Made by a program: the position numbers and the translations under genes. 64,000 nt of DNA from Acheta domesticus (Eukaryota > Arthropoda > Insecta > Orthoptera > Gryllidae), in contig JAHLJT010000664.1 in NCBI GenBank assembly GCA_031308135.1, positions 62,001-126,000 of the forward strand, read 5' to 3'. This document shows, in pieces, positions 45,364 to 55,921 of the stretch; the stretch's first letter is position 1, and the number at the start of each line of letters is the position of its first letter. Under the pieces are notes generated by a model. It had not been told where the DNA came from, did no database searches, and was given only the letters and a program-made list of their open reading frames with translations.

Positions 45364-47700
45364 TCATGGTTTGGGAAGGTTGCTGTTCTGGGGAGGATTT
45401 GTTTTGTTCTTGTAGGATCTTATTCCGGCCATCTGGGAGTGTTGGTTGTGCTGGGATTTGCTGGGGGCCAGATTGTTGGAGGAGGTGATACCGGTAAGGT
45501 CTACTGATTTTGGTTGGGGTGTGGTGTTGGGATTACAGGTGTTATTAGCCAGTTGGAATCCACCATCTGTAAGGAACGTTTTGGATGTCCTGTTGGGGGA
45601 GGGGTTGTGAGGTCGTCGTGCAGGTTTGGTGGCAGTTCCAGGAGGTGCACGCGCCGAAGCGATTGGTGGCTGGGTTAGCGGTTGTTGAACAGCGCCTTGT
45701 ACGTCGGCGTTGTCGTCCTCGCTGGTCAGAACTTCCATTGACTTGTCCGTGTCGCTCGCCGTGTCGGCAGATTGTGATTCGGATTCCGGCAGCGGCCGAA
45801 GCCGCACGCCCTCCTGGAAGCGCCGGCTGCTCCCCAGAGGACCCTCCGCAACACGTCGCGGGGCGCAGAGGTCAAGGTGACGGTTACGCCCTGCTCCTTT
45901 TATTGTGCCCTTTCTCCTCGTCCTTGATCCCTAGCTACTTCCATCTTCATGACGCTATTTCATTACAGCTTTACTGCTTTGCCTGTTCTTTGACATTCCG
46001 GCGAAAGTTAGTTCGTACCCGCCTGATACGTTTTGGAACCTTTCAATTTCCGTTATTCTTACACTCCGAATCATATTCTGAATATAAACAGGATATTATC
46101 GCGTGAGAATACGTATAATTTCCTGATCTGACGTGTGTGGTAATAACGACCTAAAGCCCACAATTAGCTTTCATGCATATTCGAATAATATTCGTCCCTT
46201 TGACAGCTAGCGGCTGACTTTGAAGAGGGGTTTCCTGTAACCAATCAAGGCTTAAAATTCTGCTGACGTTACTGCAGAGTTGCCGATAATTGTTTTGAGA
46301 ACAGTGAAATCTTATAGCGCGAAATAACTGTAAATTGAAGAGCGTCATTTCCTGTTGGGTTATGCATCGTGTGTGCGGTTCTCTGTCATCTATTGTTGTG
46401 CTGTTATTGCAATTTTTTTCTTGACAACGCAAGAACGATCACACGACCACATGTCTGCTACCCGAGTAAGTGGCAACATCGCTACCTCACTCCAGCTGTC
46501 AAATAGACATGAAAATTATTCGGACAATAATCTCTTAGCCCTCCGGATATTGGCGTAAAAACTGTTCGTCTAGCTGAGTTTAAAGTTCAGTTTAAAGCTC
46601 AGATTCTTTTCTCAAGTGTCATTGGAAGAAACTATCTTTAAATTCTTCTAGAGAGAATGGGAATTTCAAAAAGAAATTCGCCCATGTTCTAACATTTCCT
46701 TCCTGCATAAATTCAATAATTGTGTATTCCACTTCCAGACGGAAACAGTGTCAGATACCTCTCCACAGCAGCTCGGATGAAAGCCTAAGTATTTCCTCAA
46801 GCATCTCCCGAAATTTTCAAGGACTGTGGAAGGGACATATTCGACGATTCTCCCCTATTCCTGATGTAATAGTCATATCTTTCATGTGATTTACGTCTTA
46901 TTTGAACCCGCATATCGTCTGCTCACACGTCTGAACCGTCCCTTTTACTGTCGTTTCCAATGAGACAAGAGAAATTGTTCCTATTCTTCAAAATTCTGAA
47001 ACTCTGCGGGCAAAATACAAAAATGGAGGCTGTTACTGTCTTTAGGAATGAAAATTACCGAGTGTCAAGTTATGTTTGCAACAAAGTTTCGCGACGTAAC
47101 GCCCTTGTAGATTTTTGTTTAAATCTTCACCTAGTTGATCCACCTTGACTTCGACCTTTTATCTTGTGCCCCGAAATTTTCAGCTCTCACTCGATTCGGC
47201 GCCGCAATTTGATTAATAATTCAACTTAAGTAAATTCTGGCAATTCCGTTCTTAATTTCCATACCTTGTTTCGTAATCTCAATCATTTGATCACTTCTTT
47301 GTTTCTTTACTTCATTTATTTGTTCAGTTAACATTTGTCTAATTTCACTGAAAATGTTTTTTGTATTCAGAAGTCTCCGCGAATGTTGCCATGCCATCGC
47401 GCATCAACCTGAATAAATCTTCCCTCCTAAAATTTCTTTCCTGACTTTGTGTCTCCTTTTTCTTGTTTGGTAGTGCCTCCGTTGATACAGTTTCCTCCTC
47501 GTGATCCCCCTCGCTAATTTTGTCAGAATCGTCCAAGGTCCCCCCTCTAACATTGCCAACAGATTGTACCGTTCTCGACACATAAAATGGGTAACGGCCA
47601 AATTCAGAAGTGCCCGTCTTTCTGCGCATTCTGGCACACTGTACGGACGATAACGCCATCTGGTTCTTTCATAGTTAACTATTACAAAAGAACACTCGGA
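45364..47700 (-). pseudogene. Gag-like retroelement segment, inverted copy 1
   Basis: Minus sense, near-parallel to 59830-62036. Seen: SDKISEGDHEEETVSTEALP, RREDLFRLMRDGMATFAETS (47560-47370), ITEIERF-type sequence, the shared CNNSTTIDDREPHTRCITQQ frame (46151-46432), and the end protein DTDKSMEVLTSEDDNADVQG with TSKTFLTDGGFQLANN (45364-45807). Known: short helical gag-like blocks with a Trp-containing core are seen more clearly in the plus copy. Stops and frameshifts are present in both copies at different places. Confidence 0.6.
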
Positions 47701-47889
47701 ACCAACTGCCAACGACTGAGTAAGCTGATAGGCTAGATTTCCCGCAATCATGATCTCTAGTTTGAACGTTCTCTATGGATACGCGTGTTTATCCGAATGA
47801 TTGAGAGTTTTAGGCGTAGAAGGCACAGGGGGCGGGGATAGTCTCCATCGCGTCGTCATGCAAGCCATTCGATCGTCTACAAGAAATAT

Positions 47890-47930
47890 AAGATAATATC
47901 AATATAAGATAATATCAATAAAGATAATCA
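47890..47930. repeat. ATAAGATAATATCAAT short tandem repeat
   Basis: About 2.5 units of ATAAGATAATATCAAT. Simple repeat. Confidence 0.85.
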
Positions 47931-48234
47931 TACAATACGACATAAAAAGTTCAGCACATGCAAGTAGAATTAGTGGATTTGAAAAGGAAATTTGAAATAT
48001 TTTAATTCTGATTTACTTGCAAAAAAATCAATTGAATATCCCCTCATTTTAACGCAAAACAACTTACGTACGTGTATGAATATTACGGATCCGAGACGAA
48101 GAAATGAATTGTGCGAAGGCGGCTGCAGAATCGGAAAAATAATTGGGAGTTGGAAGTTTTGGCGAAGTAATAGTGTTCAAATATCAGTGTTTACGAAATT
48201 TAAGGTTTTTGCAATAATTAAACTAGGTATTCAG

Positions 48235-48580
48235 TAATAATTTTGCATCGCTTGTCAAAATTGTTAGTTTGCAATATTCACCTCAAAGACAATTTGAGGA
48301 CCCTTCCTCCGTATAGCGCAAATTTCGGAATTGTTTATAAAATTGTTAATTGTTGAAAAATTGTTAATTTGCAGTTTTCGGTTCTGGAATATAAGAGACC
48401 CCTTCCCTCTTCAGAACTGCAAAATTTAGGAAATTGTTCATAAATTTAAATTTTGCGAAATTATTTTATTCTCTTTTTTAAACTGCCTTTGAAGGAGATG
48501 CAAAATTCCGCAATCCAATCGGCGCTACCGCCTTTCGTTTTCGAGATATGTAATTGTTTCCAAGAATTTAGCATGTCATG
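48235..48580 (+). repeat. Dispersed repeat R3, copy 2
   Basis: Matches 32990-33335, including GGAATTGTTTATAAAATTGT, GCAATCCAATCGGCGCTACC and TTTTCGAGATATGTAATTGT. Noncoding. Confidence 0.75.
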
Positions 48581-49830
48581 ACAACTCCCATTTCTTTGGA
48601 AGTCAGTGGCAGTTCTCTCACAAATCTACCCTTCAAGCTGTTTCCCAAATGCTACGTGCATTGAGCGACACTCTTTTCTCATGCTACCTTGACACCAGAA
48701 TGGTATTTAAAACTACCTTCAGAACGCAAGTCGATTGCTTTGCGGAATGGAAGCATGGGTTGTTACAAATGTTCTCTAAATACGTAAATGCCAAGAAGGT
48801 CATCTTATGAGAACACACAAATTCTCTGAGCATATGAATGAATCAGTCATTTCAACAGCGGAGCCACTACCTTATAATAGTAATAACATCAACAATTTCG
48901 TTAATTAATTGTGTTATTTAAATGCAGCCCGTGTTCAACCCATGTAGAAAAGCAAACATTAATAGTATCATTTAAACTAAATATAACCATTGTTAGGATG
49001 ATCACTTTCAGAATAATTGAACGACCATAATCTTACGTTCTCTACCATTTGACTGAAACACCGGATAGAGGACGGCGGAGAATGTGATTAAAAGGAAATA
49101 AATATTCTATATATTGATGTCGACATTTTGGGGAAAATGCATAACCTAAATCGTTGGGAGCCGAATTTGATTCTCATAACAAAATTGTGGCTGTCAGTTC
49201 ACGCATAAGATCTTTAAAATCTATTCAAAATCTGCTCCAATTTTTTTAATTGTTACCTAAATTGTAGTAAAATGCTTTTGCAATTATGATTTATGTTCGA
49301 TAATTAGTAAATCCTCTCGAAATCGAAAATCTGATTTGATTTTTTGTGATCCTGACCTACACCACCAAAATTCAAACCATATTTTTTAATGAAATCTATT
49401 CTTCAACTTTAGAACTTTCTATTTTATAGTTTATAGTTTTTCAGAATATTTATATTATTCCGTAATTTGAATATTTCGAGCAAAGCTATGTTTCATTCGA
49501 GTGTTACTATGTATTTGTAGTTCTTGTGTAATATTGTCTCCCCTCTAAATTGAAAAACTAGTTGTGGACATACTCTCTCGATTTCTTTATAAAAATTACG
49601 TAATATAAAAATTCAAGTTAACCCCCAGCAAAAATTTCACAATTCCAACTGGATTGCATATATTGTCGCGGCCAATGATGTCTCATCTCTTAATTAAAAA
49701 TCGCGGCATTGATCCCAAAACGTCGTTTAGGGAGTGTTTAGCATCCGCGAAATCACTCTCCGAACTGAGATTTGAATTTGAGAGCATAGGTTTCGAGATT
49801 TCATTAAATAATCCAGCTGGTGATTTACTA
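48581..49830. other. Unassigned; R1-like fragments
   Basis: Around 49200-49480 there are R1-like words (TCTGCTCCAATTTTTTTAATT), suggesting decayed repeat sequence. No gene recognised. A 72-codon plus frame at 49654-49872 has no domain and runs into the MITE. Confidence 0.35.
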
Positions 49831-50581
49831 CAAGTAGTCTCACCAACTGTGGGCCACCCCTATAACTCCTAAACGACTTCCGATATCAAAATACAGTTTT
49901 CGCTCAACAATATGGAGTCATGGAGCAAGTGAAATGGTGTACAGATATTGTTTGAAATACTTTTAGTTTTGGAGAAATTAAATCAACTTTGATTTTTTTA
50001 AATCGAACCATATATTTTTCTTACTAGCAATAGATAAATCATAAAAAGGGGAATGCAATGATGTAACATATGTTCATATTTTGATAGTATTTGGTGTAAT
50101 AAATTATACTTTCTTGCAAGAGTTTGTAAATGAAACCTGCACTTTTTGCTGTAGCTGCTTGTCGCTATTGTCACTTTTGGTAAAGGCCTTCGCGGCCTCT
50201 CCTCGAAAAGAGCTAGCGCCGGGAATGCAACCTTCCTGAATGGCAACAGTTGCAAGAATTGACACAGGAAATCTCGTGCATTTAATTTAAAATCACTTGT
50301 CAGAAAGTATAATTTTGTGGTCAAAATACTATTAAAACAATAACATGTTACGTCATTGCACTCGTCTACTTATGATATACCTCTCGCTAGTGAGAAAAAA
50401 TCATGGTTCCATTTAAAAAATGAAAGATGATTAATTTTCTCGAAAACTAAAAATTTTTCGGACAATATCCTTACGGTACGTTACTTGCTCCATGATTACG
50501 CATTGTTGGACGAAAACTACATTTCTATATCGGGAACCGTTTAGAAGTTACGGGGAGGCCCATAGTTGGTGGGACTGGCTG
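49831..50581. mobile_element. TA-inserted MITE, complete copy
   Basis: Left end CAAGTAGTCTCACCAACTGT; right end read inward CAGCCAGTCCCACCAACTAT; TA on both sides (49829-49830 and 50582-50583). The inverted similarity extends about 130 bp inward, covering AGTTTTCG(C/T)(C/T)CAACAAT and GAGAAAATTAA. Middle about 500 bp. About 751 bp in all. Same family as 35800-37962. No transposase; a 108-codon frame over it is chance. Confidence 0.8.
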
Positions 50582-50869
50582 TATGCCAAACCTCGCAAGT
50601 GTTGGAGCGTTTTCGTTGTCACATAAAAAGAAACTAGTGTTGCAACAGAATGTCACAGAGTTTCTCGTACTAGATCTCTTCTGATTTCTTTAATCTAGAC
50701 TAGTTTTTTGGTTTTACATCACCTACTTTCCAGCTGTCATCCATGGCTGACATTATTTTATTTAACATTTTCTCAATTTTTCAGGCCATTTAAAATAGAA
50801 AAATGTGATATTAAGAATATTACATAAGTTAAACCTAATCCTATATCATAATTTTCGATTAAAAATTTT

Positions 50870-51288
50870 GATCCGTTTTTGAGAAAATTTTGAAAATGTT
50901 CGGAGGCTTCATGTAAAGTACCCCCCAAAAATTAATGAAGGCTCTTTCAAAATCGCAGGGCAACGCAAGGCAAATGGACAGGGGTTTCTTCAATTTGGAA
51001 AAATCCTACGCATGGCTTAGGCGCTAGTGTTGTTCACATACACCGGACAGACGGACGTTTTGCCGTCAATTGGTTTTTCGGTATCAAGGACCCACAACAC
51101 ATGTATTCTGGATAAACTACGTGTTAGAGGGTTTTTTCTTAATTTAGCTCGGGATTTATCCACTTTTTCGTGATTGTGGCCTAAAAATGACTCTTTTTTC
51201 AGAAAATCCGCCGTTTTCTCGTGCAGCATTACATAACGTTCCCTACACTACATATATAATTTGTATATACGTACGTATACGGGAAAGT
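50870..51288 (-). repeat. R1-type dispersed repeat copy
   Basis: On minus from 51288: ACTTTCCCGTATACGTACGT, then AACGTTATGTAATGCTGCAC, a CGTCCGTCTGTCCGGTGTAT tract and AACACTAGCGCCTAAGCC, with the same order as other copies; truncated near 50870. Confidence 0.8.
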
Positions 51289-51836
51289 AAAAATAATAAA
51301 AAAAGGAGAAAAGAAATAACATAGTGATGAAAATGAAAAGGATTCACGACAAGGAAACCCAGCCACATACAAAGAGAAAAAACAAAAAACATCCTGGAAA
51401 CCATAGTTGGGAATATAAACTTTGTTGGTGCATTCTTTATTGGAGAAAATAAAACAGGAAGAATAATGAGATAAAATGTCAATCACGGAGAACAAGAATA
51501 AATTAAAAGATAAAGACACTTGTATAGAAAATGTTCTCACAAGACAGGAAAGAGTGATCTATGCTGCACTCTGGCAAGTAGCAATACAAGAAAGAGAAGA
51601 GGGGGAAATAATGAAGATCGGCTATAAAAAATAGAAATAAATTAAAAATGGGAGTATTGGGACAACACCATGAAAAAACTCAAAAAACTAAGAAAAAGTT
51701 CATGGACAAAAAACATCAACCGCTAAACAACACACGACTGCATCCAAGACACCATATAATAAAGAACAATACGTGAAAAAAACAAAAAAGAAACAATCAA
51801 AAATATGTATTACAATGTAAAACCCTTACAATGTAT
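51289..51836. other. Purine-rich spacer next to mitochondrial block
   Basis: An A- and G-dominated plus strand of about 550 bp between an R1 head and the mitochondrial block. Translations show only short Lys-rich frames. Origin unknown. Confidence 0.4.
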
Positions 51837-51841
51837 CATTA

Positions 51842-52244
51842 ATAAACCCTTATCTATTAGGAGATCCCGATAATTTCACCCCAGCTAATCCATTAGTAAC
51901 CCCCGTCCATATTCAACCCGAATGATACTTCTTATTTGCATATGCTATCTTACGATCAATTCCTAATAAAATTGGGGAGAGTAATTGCCTTAGTAATATC
52001 AATTGCCATCCTATTCATTATACCATTCTCATTTAACAACAAATTTCGAAGTATACAATTTTATCCTATCAATCAATTACTATTCTGAATTTATACCTCA
52101 ATCGTGATTCTACTAACATGAATCGGAGCACGACCAGTAGAAGAACCATACATTTTAACAGGACAAATCTTAACCGTTAGATACTTCTTATATTTCCTTA
52201 TTAATCCATTAACCTTTAAATTATGAGATCAACTTATTGAATAA
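51842..52244 (+). pseudogene. cob: Cytochrome b, C-terminal fragment
   Basis: Seen: [40 protein letters not shown], then after a frame change [34 protein letters not shown] and a TAA stop at 52242-52244. Known: this is the last third of mitochondrial cytochrome b, the quinol-oxidising subunit of complex III. One extra base near 51971-51985 (GGGGAGAGTAATT, where a GGxI reading is expected) breaks the frame. The 5' two-thirds are absent; unrelated purine-rich DNA precedes. The stop nearly overlaps trnS2, as usual. Confidence 0.85.
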
Positions 52245-52308
52245 GTTAATAAGCTTTTAAAGCATTTGTTTTGAAAACAAAAGATAGAATTAAACATTCT
52301 ATTAACTT
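52244..52308 (+). tRNA. trnS2: Mitochondrial tRNA-Ser (UGA)
   Basis: Acceptor strands AGTTAAT (52244-52250) and ATTAACT (52301-52307) pair fully; the anticodon loop TTTTGAAAA carries TGA. Lies between cob and nad1 as in most insects. Looks intact, though its cob neighbour is broken. Confidence 0.85.
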
Positions 52309-52339
52309 TGTTCCTAAAATGTCTCAACAAACTACATTA

Positions 52340-53267
52340 CTAACTCAAAACGAAAAACAACAAAAAAAAGATCAAATAATTTAAAGAAACAGGCAAATAT
52401 ACCTTCCAAGCCAAATATATCAACTTATCATAACGAAAACGAGGCAAAGTTCCACGAATTCAAATAAAAACAAATGATATAAAAACCAATATAAAATAAA
52501 ATAACAAAGAGAATACATCACCACCAAAAAAAATTAAAACAGTTAATATTCTCATAAACAAAATTCTAGAATATTCTGCCATAAAAATTAGTGCAAACCA
52601 CCTCTTCTATATTCCACATTAAAACCTGATACCAATTCTGACTCGCCCTCAGAAAAATCAAAAGGAGTCCGATTAGTCTCAGCCAAACAAGAAGAAAATC
52701 AACAAAAAAACAACGGAATACAAAGAAAAAGAAATCAAATATATGACTGATAAATATAAAATAAATTCATACCAAAACCCCCTACTAAAACAATATATCT
52801 CAATAAAATCAACGCCATACTTACCTCATAAGAAATAGTCTGAGCTACAGCACGTAATCCTCCCAACAAGCATAATTAGAATTAGATGACCAACCAGCCA
52901 ACATTATAGAATATACTCCCATCCCTGTACAACAAAAAAAAAACAATAACGCCAAATCAAAAGAAATTAATTCATAACCTAAAGGATAAATTAATCATAC
53001 TAAAAGAGACAAAAATAGACTAACTACTGGACATATAAAATATATTATATAATTAGACATTATAGGGTAAGTTTGCTCCTTACAAAACAATTTAATAGCA
53101 TCAGCAAAAGGTTGGGGAATCCCCACCATACCAACTTTGTTAGGACCCTTACGAATCTGAATATAACCCAAAACCTTACGCCTCTAATAAAGTCAGAAAG
53201 CCACACCAATCAATACAAAAATTACTAAAACAATATAACAAACTAAACTTATAATATAATTTAACAA
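52340..53267 (-). pseudogene. nad1: NADH dehydrogenase subunit 1
   Basis: Seen: TTG start at 53267, then membrane segments, [79 protein letters not shown] with AGA codons read as Ser, and [20 protein letters not shown]. Known: ND1, the ubiquinone-site membrane subunit of complex I. Length is near normal. Indels: two compensating changes near 53180-53200 (around LTLLE and RKV) and one missing base in an A-run (plus strand) near 52594-52598. These break translation, so it is a pseudogene or an error-containing mitochondrial copy. Confidence 0.85.
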
Positions 53268-53334
53268 TACTATATGTAATATTATTACATTCATGAATTC
53301 TAAATTCATTGCACTTCCTTCTGCCCAAAATAGT
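53268..53334 (-). tRNA. trnL1: Mitochondrial tRNA-Leu (UAG)
   Basis: On minus: 5' ACTATTTTGGCAGAxx-type start, anticodon loop TTTAGAA with TAG, and a 3' strand TATATAGT pairing with the 5' end apart from one mismatch. It sits between nad1 and rrnL as expected in insects. Confidence 0.85.
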
Positions 53335-54659
53335 AATTAATATAATTCCAAATAATAAATTATTTAATGTACTTAATCCTTTCGTACTAAAGTACATAAC
53401 TATAAATAGAGATAGAAACCAACCTGGCTCACACCGGTCTGAACTCAGATCATGTAAGAATTCAATGGTCGAACAGACCAATATATTAAGCTCCTGCACT
53501 TAACAATCTTCTTAATCCAACATCGAGGTCAGCAATCTTTATTATCAATATGAACTCTCGAATAACATTACGCTGTTATCCCTAAGGTATCTTTATCTTC
53601 ATTCCATAATACAGGATCAATTAACCAATCATCATAGTTAAACATAAAGAAGTTAAATTATTCTCTTGTCACCCCAACCAAATACAACATATTAACATCT
53701 ATAAAAAACCACCAAACATAAATTTCAATATAATAATATTAAGATCTATAGGGTCTTCTCGTCCCCTATTTTCATTTGAGCCTTTTAACTCAAAAGTAAA
53801 ATTCAATACATCACTCCGAGACAGTTATTATTTCGTCAAACCATTCATTCCAGCCTCCAATTAAAAGACTAATGATTATGCTACCTTTGCACGGTCAATA
53901 TACCGCGGCCATTCAACTCCTCAGTGGGCAGGCACGACTTCAAATCAAAACAAGAAGACATGTTTTTGATAAACAGGCGAACAACTAATTTTGCCTAATT
54001 CCTTAAAGTAAATAATCAATATATTTAAATCAACAAATCATCTACTAATTACATCATCATTACTTAAAGTATAAATTAACTTTAATATCTCAATATATAA
54101 CATTAATACACTAAATTATATAAATTACCTATACATATATAATTTATAACAAACTCACAAACAATAACTAATTTAAAGCTCATATTCCATTAACATAATG
54201 TAATATTTAATTCACAAATCCAAGCTTATCCCCAGATCAGTAAGACTCTTAAATAATATTCATAATATACTATATATATATATATATAAATATACAACAT
54301 ACATATTAATAAGTATTATAATAAAAAACCGAAATTAAATTCCCATCTTGAGAAACTAGATATCTTGAGAAACGAATAACATATCATTACCATTTATTAA
54401 TTAAATATATTTATACAACAATATTAATCATAAATAAATAACTCCTCTCAATTCGAGAACAAAAATAAATTAATTATTTTTAATAAACCCTGATACAAAA
54501 GGTACAATCATTCTTCTACTTTCAAATAAACGTTTCAATTCTTTCACATATCCATCACTGTAAAATTAAACTATAATAATTCCAATAAATTCCTAAACAA
54601 TACTAAAATAAATAATAAAAAAATACTTTTATTTAACAAAAACATAACATTAATATCAT
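53335..54659 (-). rRNA. rrnL: Mitochondrial large subunit rRNA (16S)
   Basis: Carries universally conserved stretches as seen on plus: CCGGTCTGAACTCAGATCAT near 53437, CGCTGTTATCCCTAAGGTA near 53571, TAGGGTCTTCTCGTCCCC near 53749, and TATGCTACCTTTGCACGGTC near 53877. About 1.32 kb, normal for insects, and bounded by trnL1 and trnV. No large indel is obvious, though small changes cannot be judged by eye. Confidence 0.9.
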
Positions 54660-54727
54660 CAAAATATTTGATTTGCACAAAAACCCCTCCAATGTAAATG
54701 GAATGCTCACTAACAAGCTCTACTTTG
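54660..54727 (-). tRNA. trnV: Mitochondrial tRNA-Val (UAC)
   Basis: On minus: acceptor CAAAGTA pairs with TATTTTG (one G-T pair), and the anticodon loop ATTTACATT carries TAC. It lies between the two rRNA genes as in most insects. Confidence 0.85.
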
Positions 54728-54921
54728 CCATCCCAGATACACCTTCCGGTACATCTACTATGTTACGACTTATCTCATCTTAAAACGAGAGCGACGGGTG
54801 ATATGTACACATTCTAGAGCCCTAATCAATTAGCCAATCTATACCAAATTTACAATCAAATCCACTTTCAAATAACTTATTCAAAACTATTATTCATATA
54901 AATATTTTTATTGTAATCCAT
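54728..54921 (-). rRNA. rrnS: Mitochondrial small subunit rRNA (12S), 3' part
   Basis: On plus: CCAGATACACCTTCCGGTAC, ATCTACTATGTTACGACTTA and GAGAGCGACGGGTGATATGT, the highly conserved 3' end of 12S in reverse. Only about 190 bases are present before the N gap cuts it. Confidence 0.9.
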
Positions 54922-55921
54922 NNNNNNNNNNNNNNNNNNNNNNNNNNNNNNNNNNNNNNNNNNNNNNNNNNNNNNNNNNNNNNNNNNNNNNNNNNNNNNN
55001 NNNNNNNNNNNNNNNNNNNNNNNNNNNNNNNNNNNNNNNNNNNNNNNNNNNNNNNNNNNNNNNNNNNNNNNNNNNNNNNNNNNNNNNNNNNNNNNNNNNN
55101 NNNNNNNNNNNNNNNNNNNNNNNNNNNNNNNNNNNNNNNNNNNNNNNNNNNNNNNNNNNNNNNNNNNNNNNNNNNNNNNNNNNNNNNNNNNNNNNNNNNN
55201 NNNNNNNNNNNNNNNNNNNNNNNNNNNNNNNNNNNNNNNNNNNNNNNNNNNNNNNNNNNNNNNNNNNNNNNNNNNNNNNNNNNNNNNNNNNNNNNNNNNN
55301 NNNNNNNNNNNNNNNNNNNNNNNNNNNNNNNNNNNNNNNNNNNNNNNNNNNNNNNNNNNNNNNNNNNNNNNNNNNNNNNNNNNNNNNNNNNNNNNNNNNN
55401 NNNNNNNNNNNNNNNNNNNNNNNNNNNNNNNNNNNNNNNNNNNNNNNNNNNNNNNNNNNNNNNNNNNNNNNNNNNNNNNNNNNNNNNNNNNNNNNNNNNN
55501 NNNNNNNNNNNNNNNNNNNNNNNNNNNNNNNNNNNNNNNNNNNNNNNNNNNNNNNNNNNNNNNNNNNNNNNNNNNNNNNNNNNNNNNNNNNNNNNNNNNN
55601 NNNNNNNNNNNNNNNNNNNNNNNNNNNNNNNNNNNNNNNNNNNNNNNNNNNNNNNNNNNNNNNNNNNNNNNNNNNNNNNNNNNNNNNNNNNNNNNNNNNN
55701 NNNNNNNNNNNNNNNNNNNNNNNNNNNNNNNNNNNNNNNNNNNNNNNNNNNNNNNNNNNNNNNNNNNNNNNNNNNNNNNNNNNNNNNNNNNNNNNNNNNN
55801 NNNNNNNNNNNNNNNNNNNNNNNNNNNNNNNNNNNNNNNNNNNNNNNNNNNNNNNNNNNNNNNNNNNNNNNNNNNNNNNNNNNNNNNNNNNNNNNNNNNN
55901 NNNNNNNNNNNNNNNNNNNNN
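54922..55921. other. Assembly gap of exactly 1000 N
   Basis: A round 1000-N run, so the true gap length is probably unknown. It directly abuts the mitochondrial block. Confidence 0.99.

Larger units (their letters stand above)
51837..54921. other. Mitochondrial DNA block (NUMT or misjoined mtDNA)
   Basis: Contains, in order, the cob 3' end, trnS2, nad1 (minus), trnL1 (minus), rrnL (minus), trnV (minus) and the rrnS 3' part (minus), the standard insect order. Coding regions need the invertebrate mitochondrial code (TGA = Trp, AGA = Ser). At least four single-base indels in cob and nad1 favour a nuclear copy, but consensus errors in a mitochondrial contig cannot be excluded. The block ends exactly at the N gap. 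Confidence 0.85.

Noticed and set aside
51229..51540. 103-codon hydrophobic minus frame
   Set aside because: A translation of the purine-rich spacer in reverse (Phe/Ser/Leu-rich by composition).
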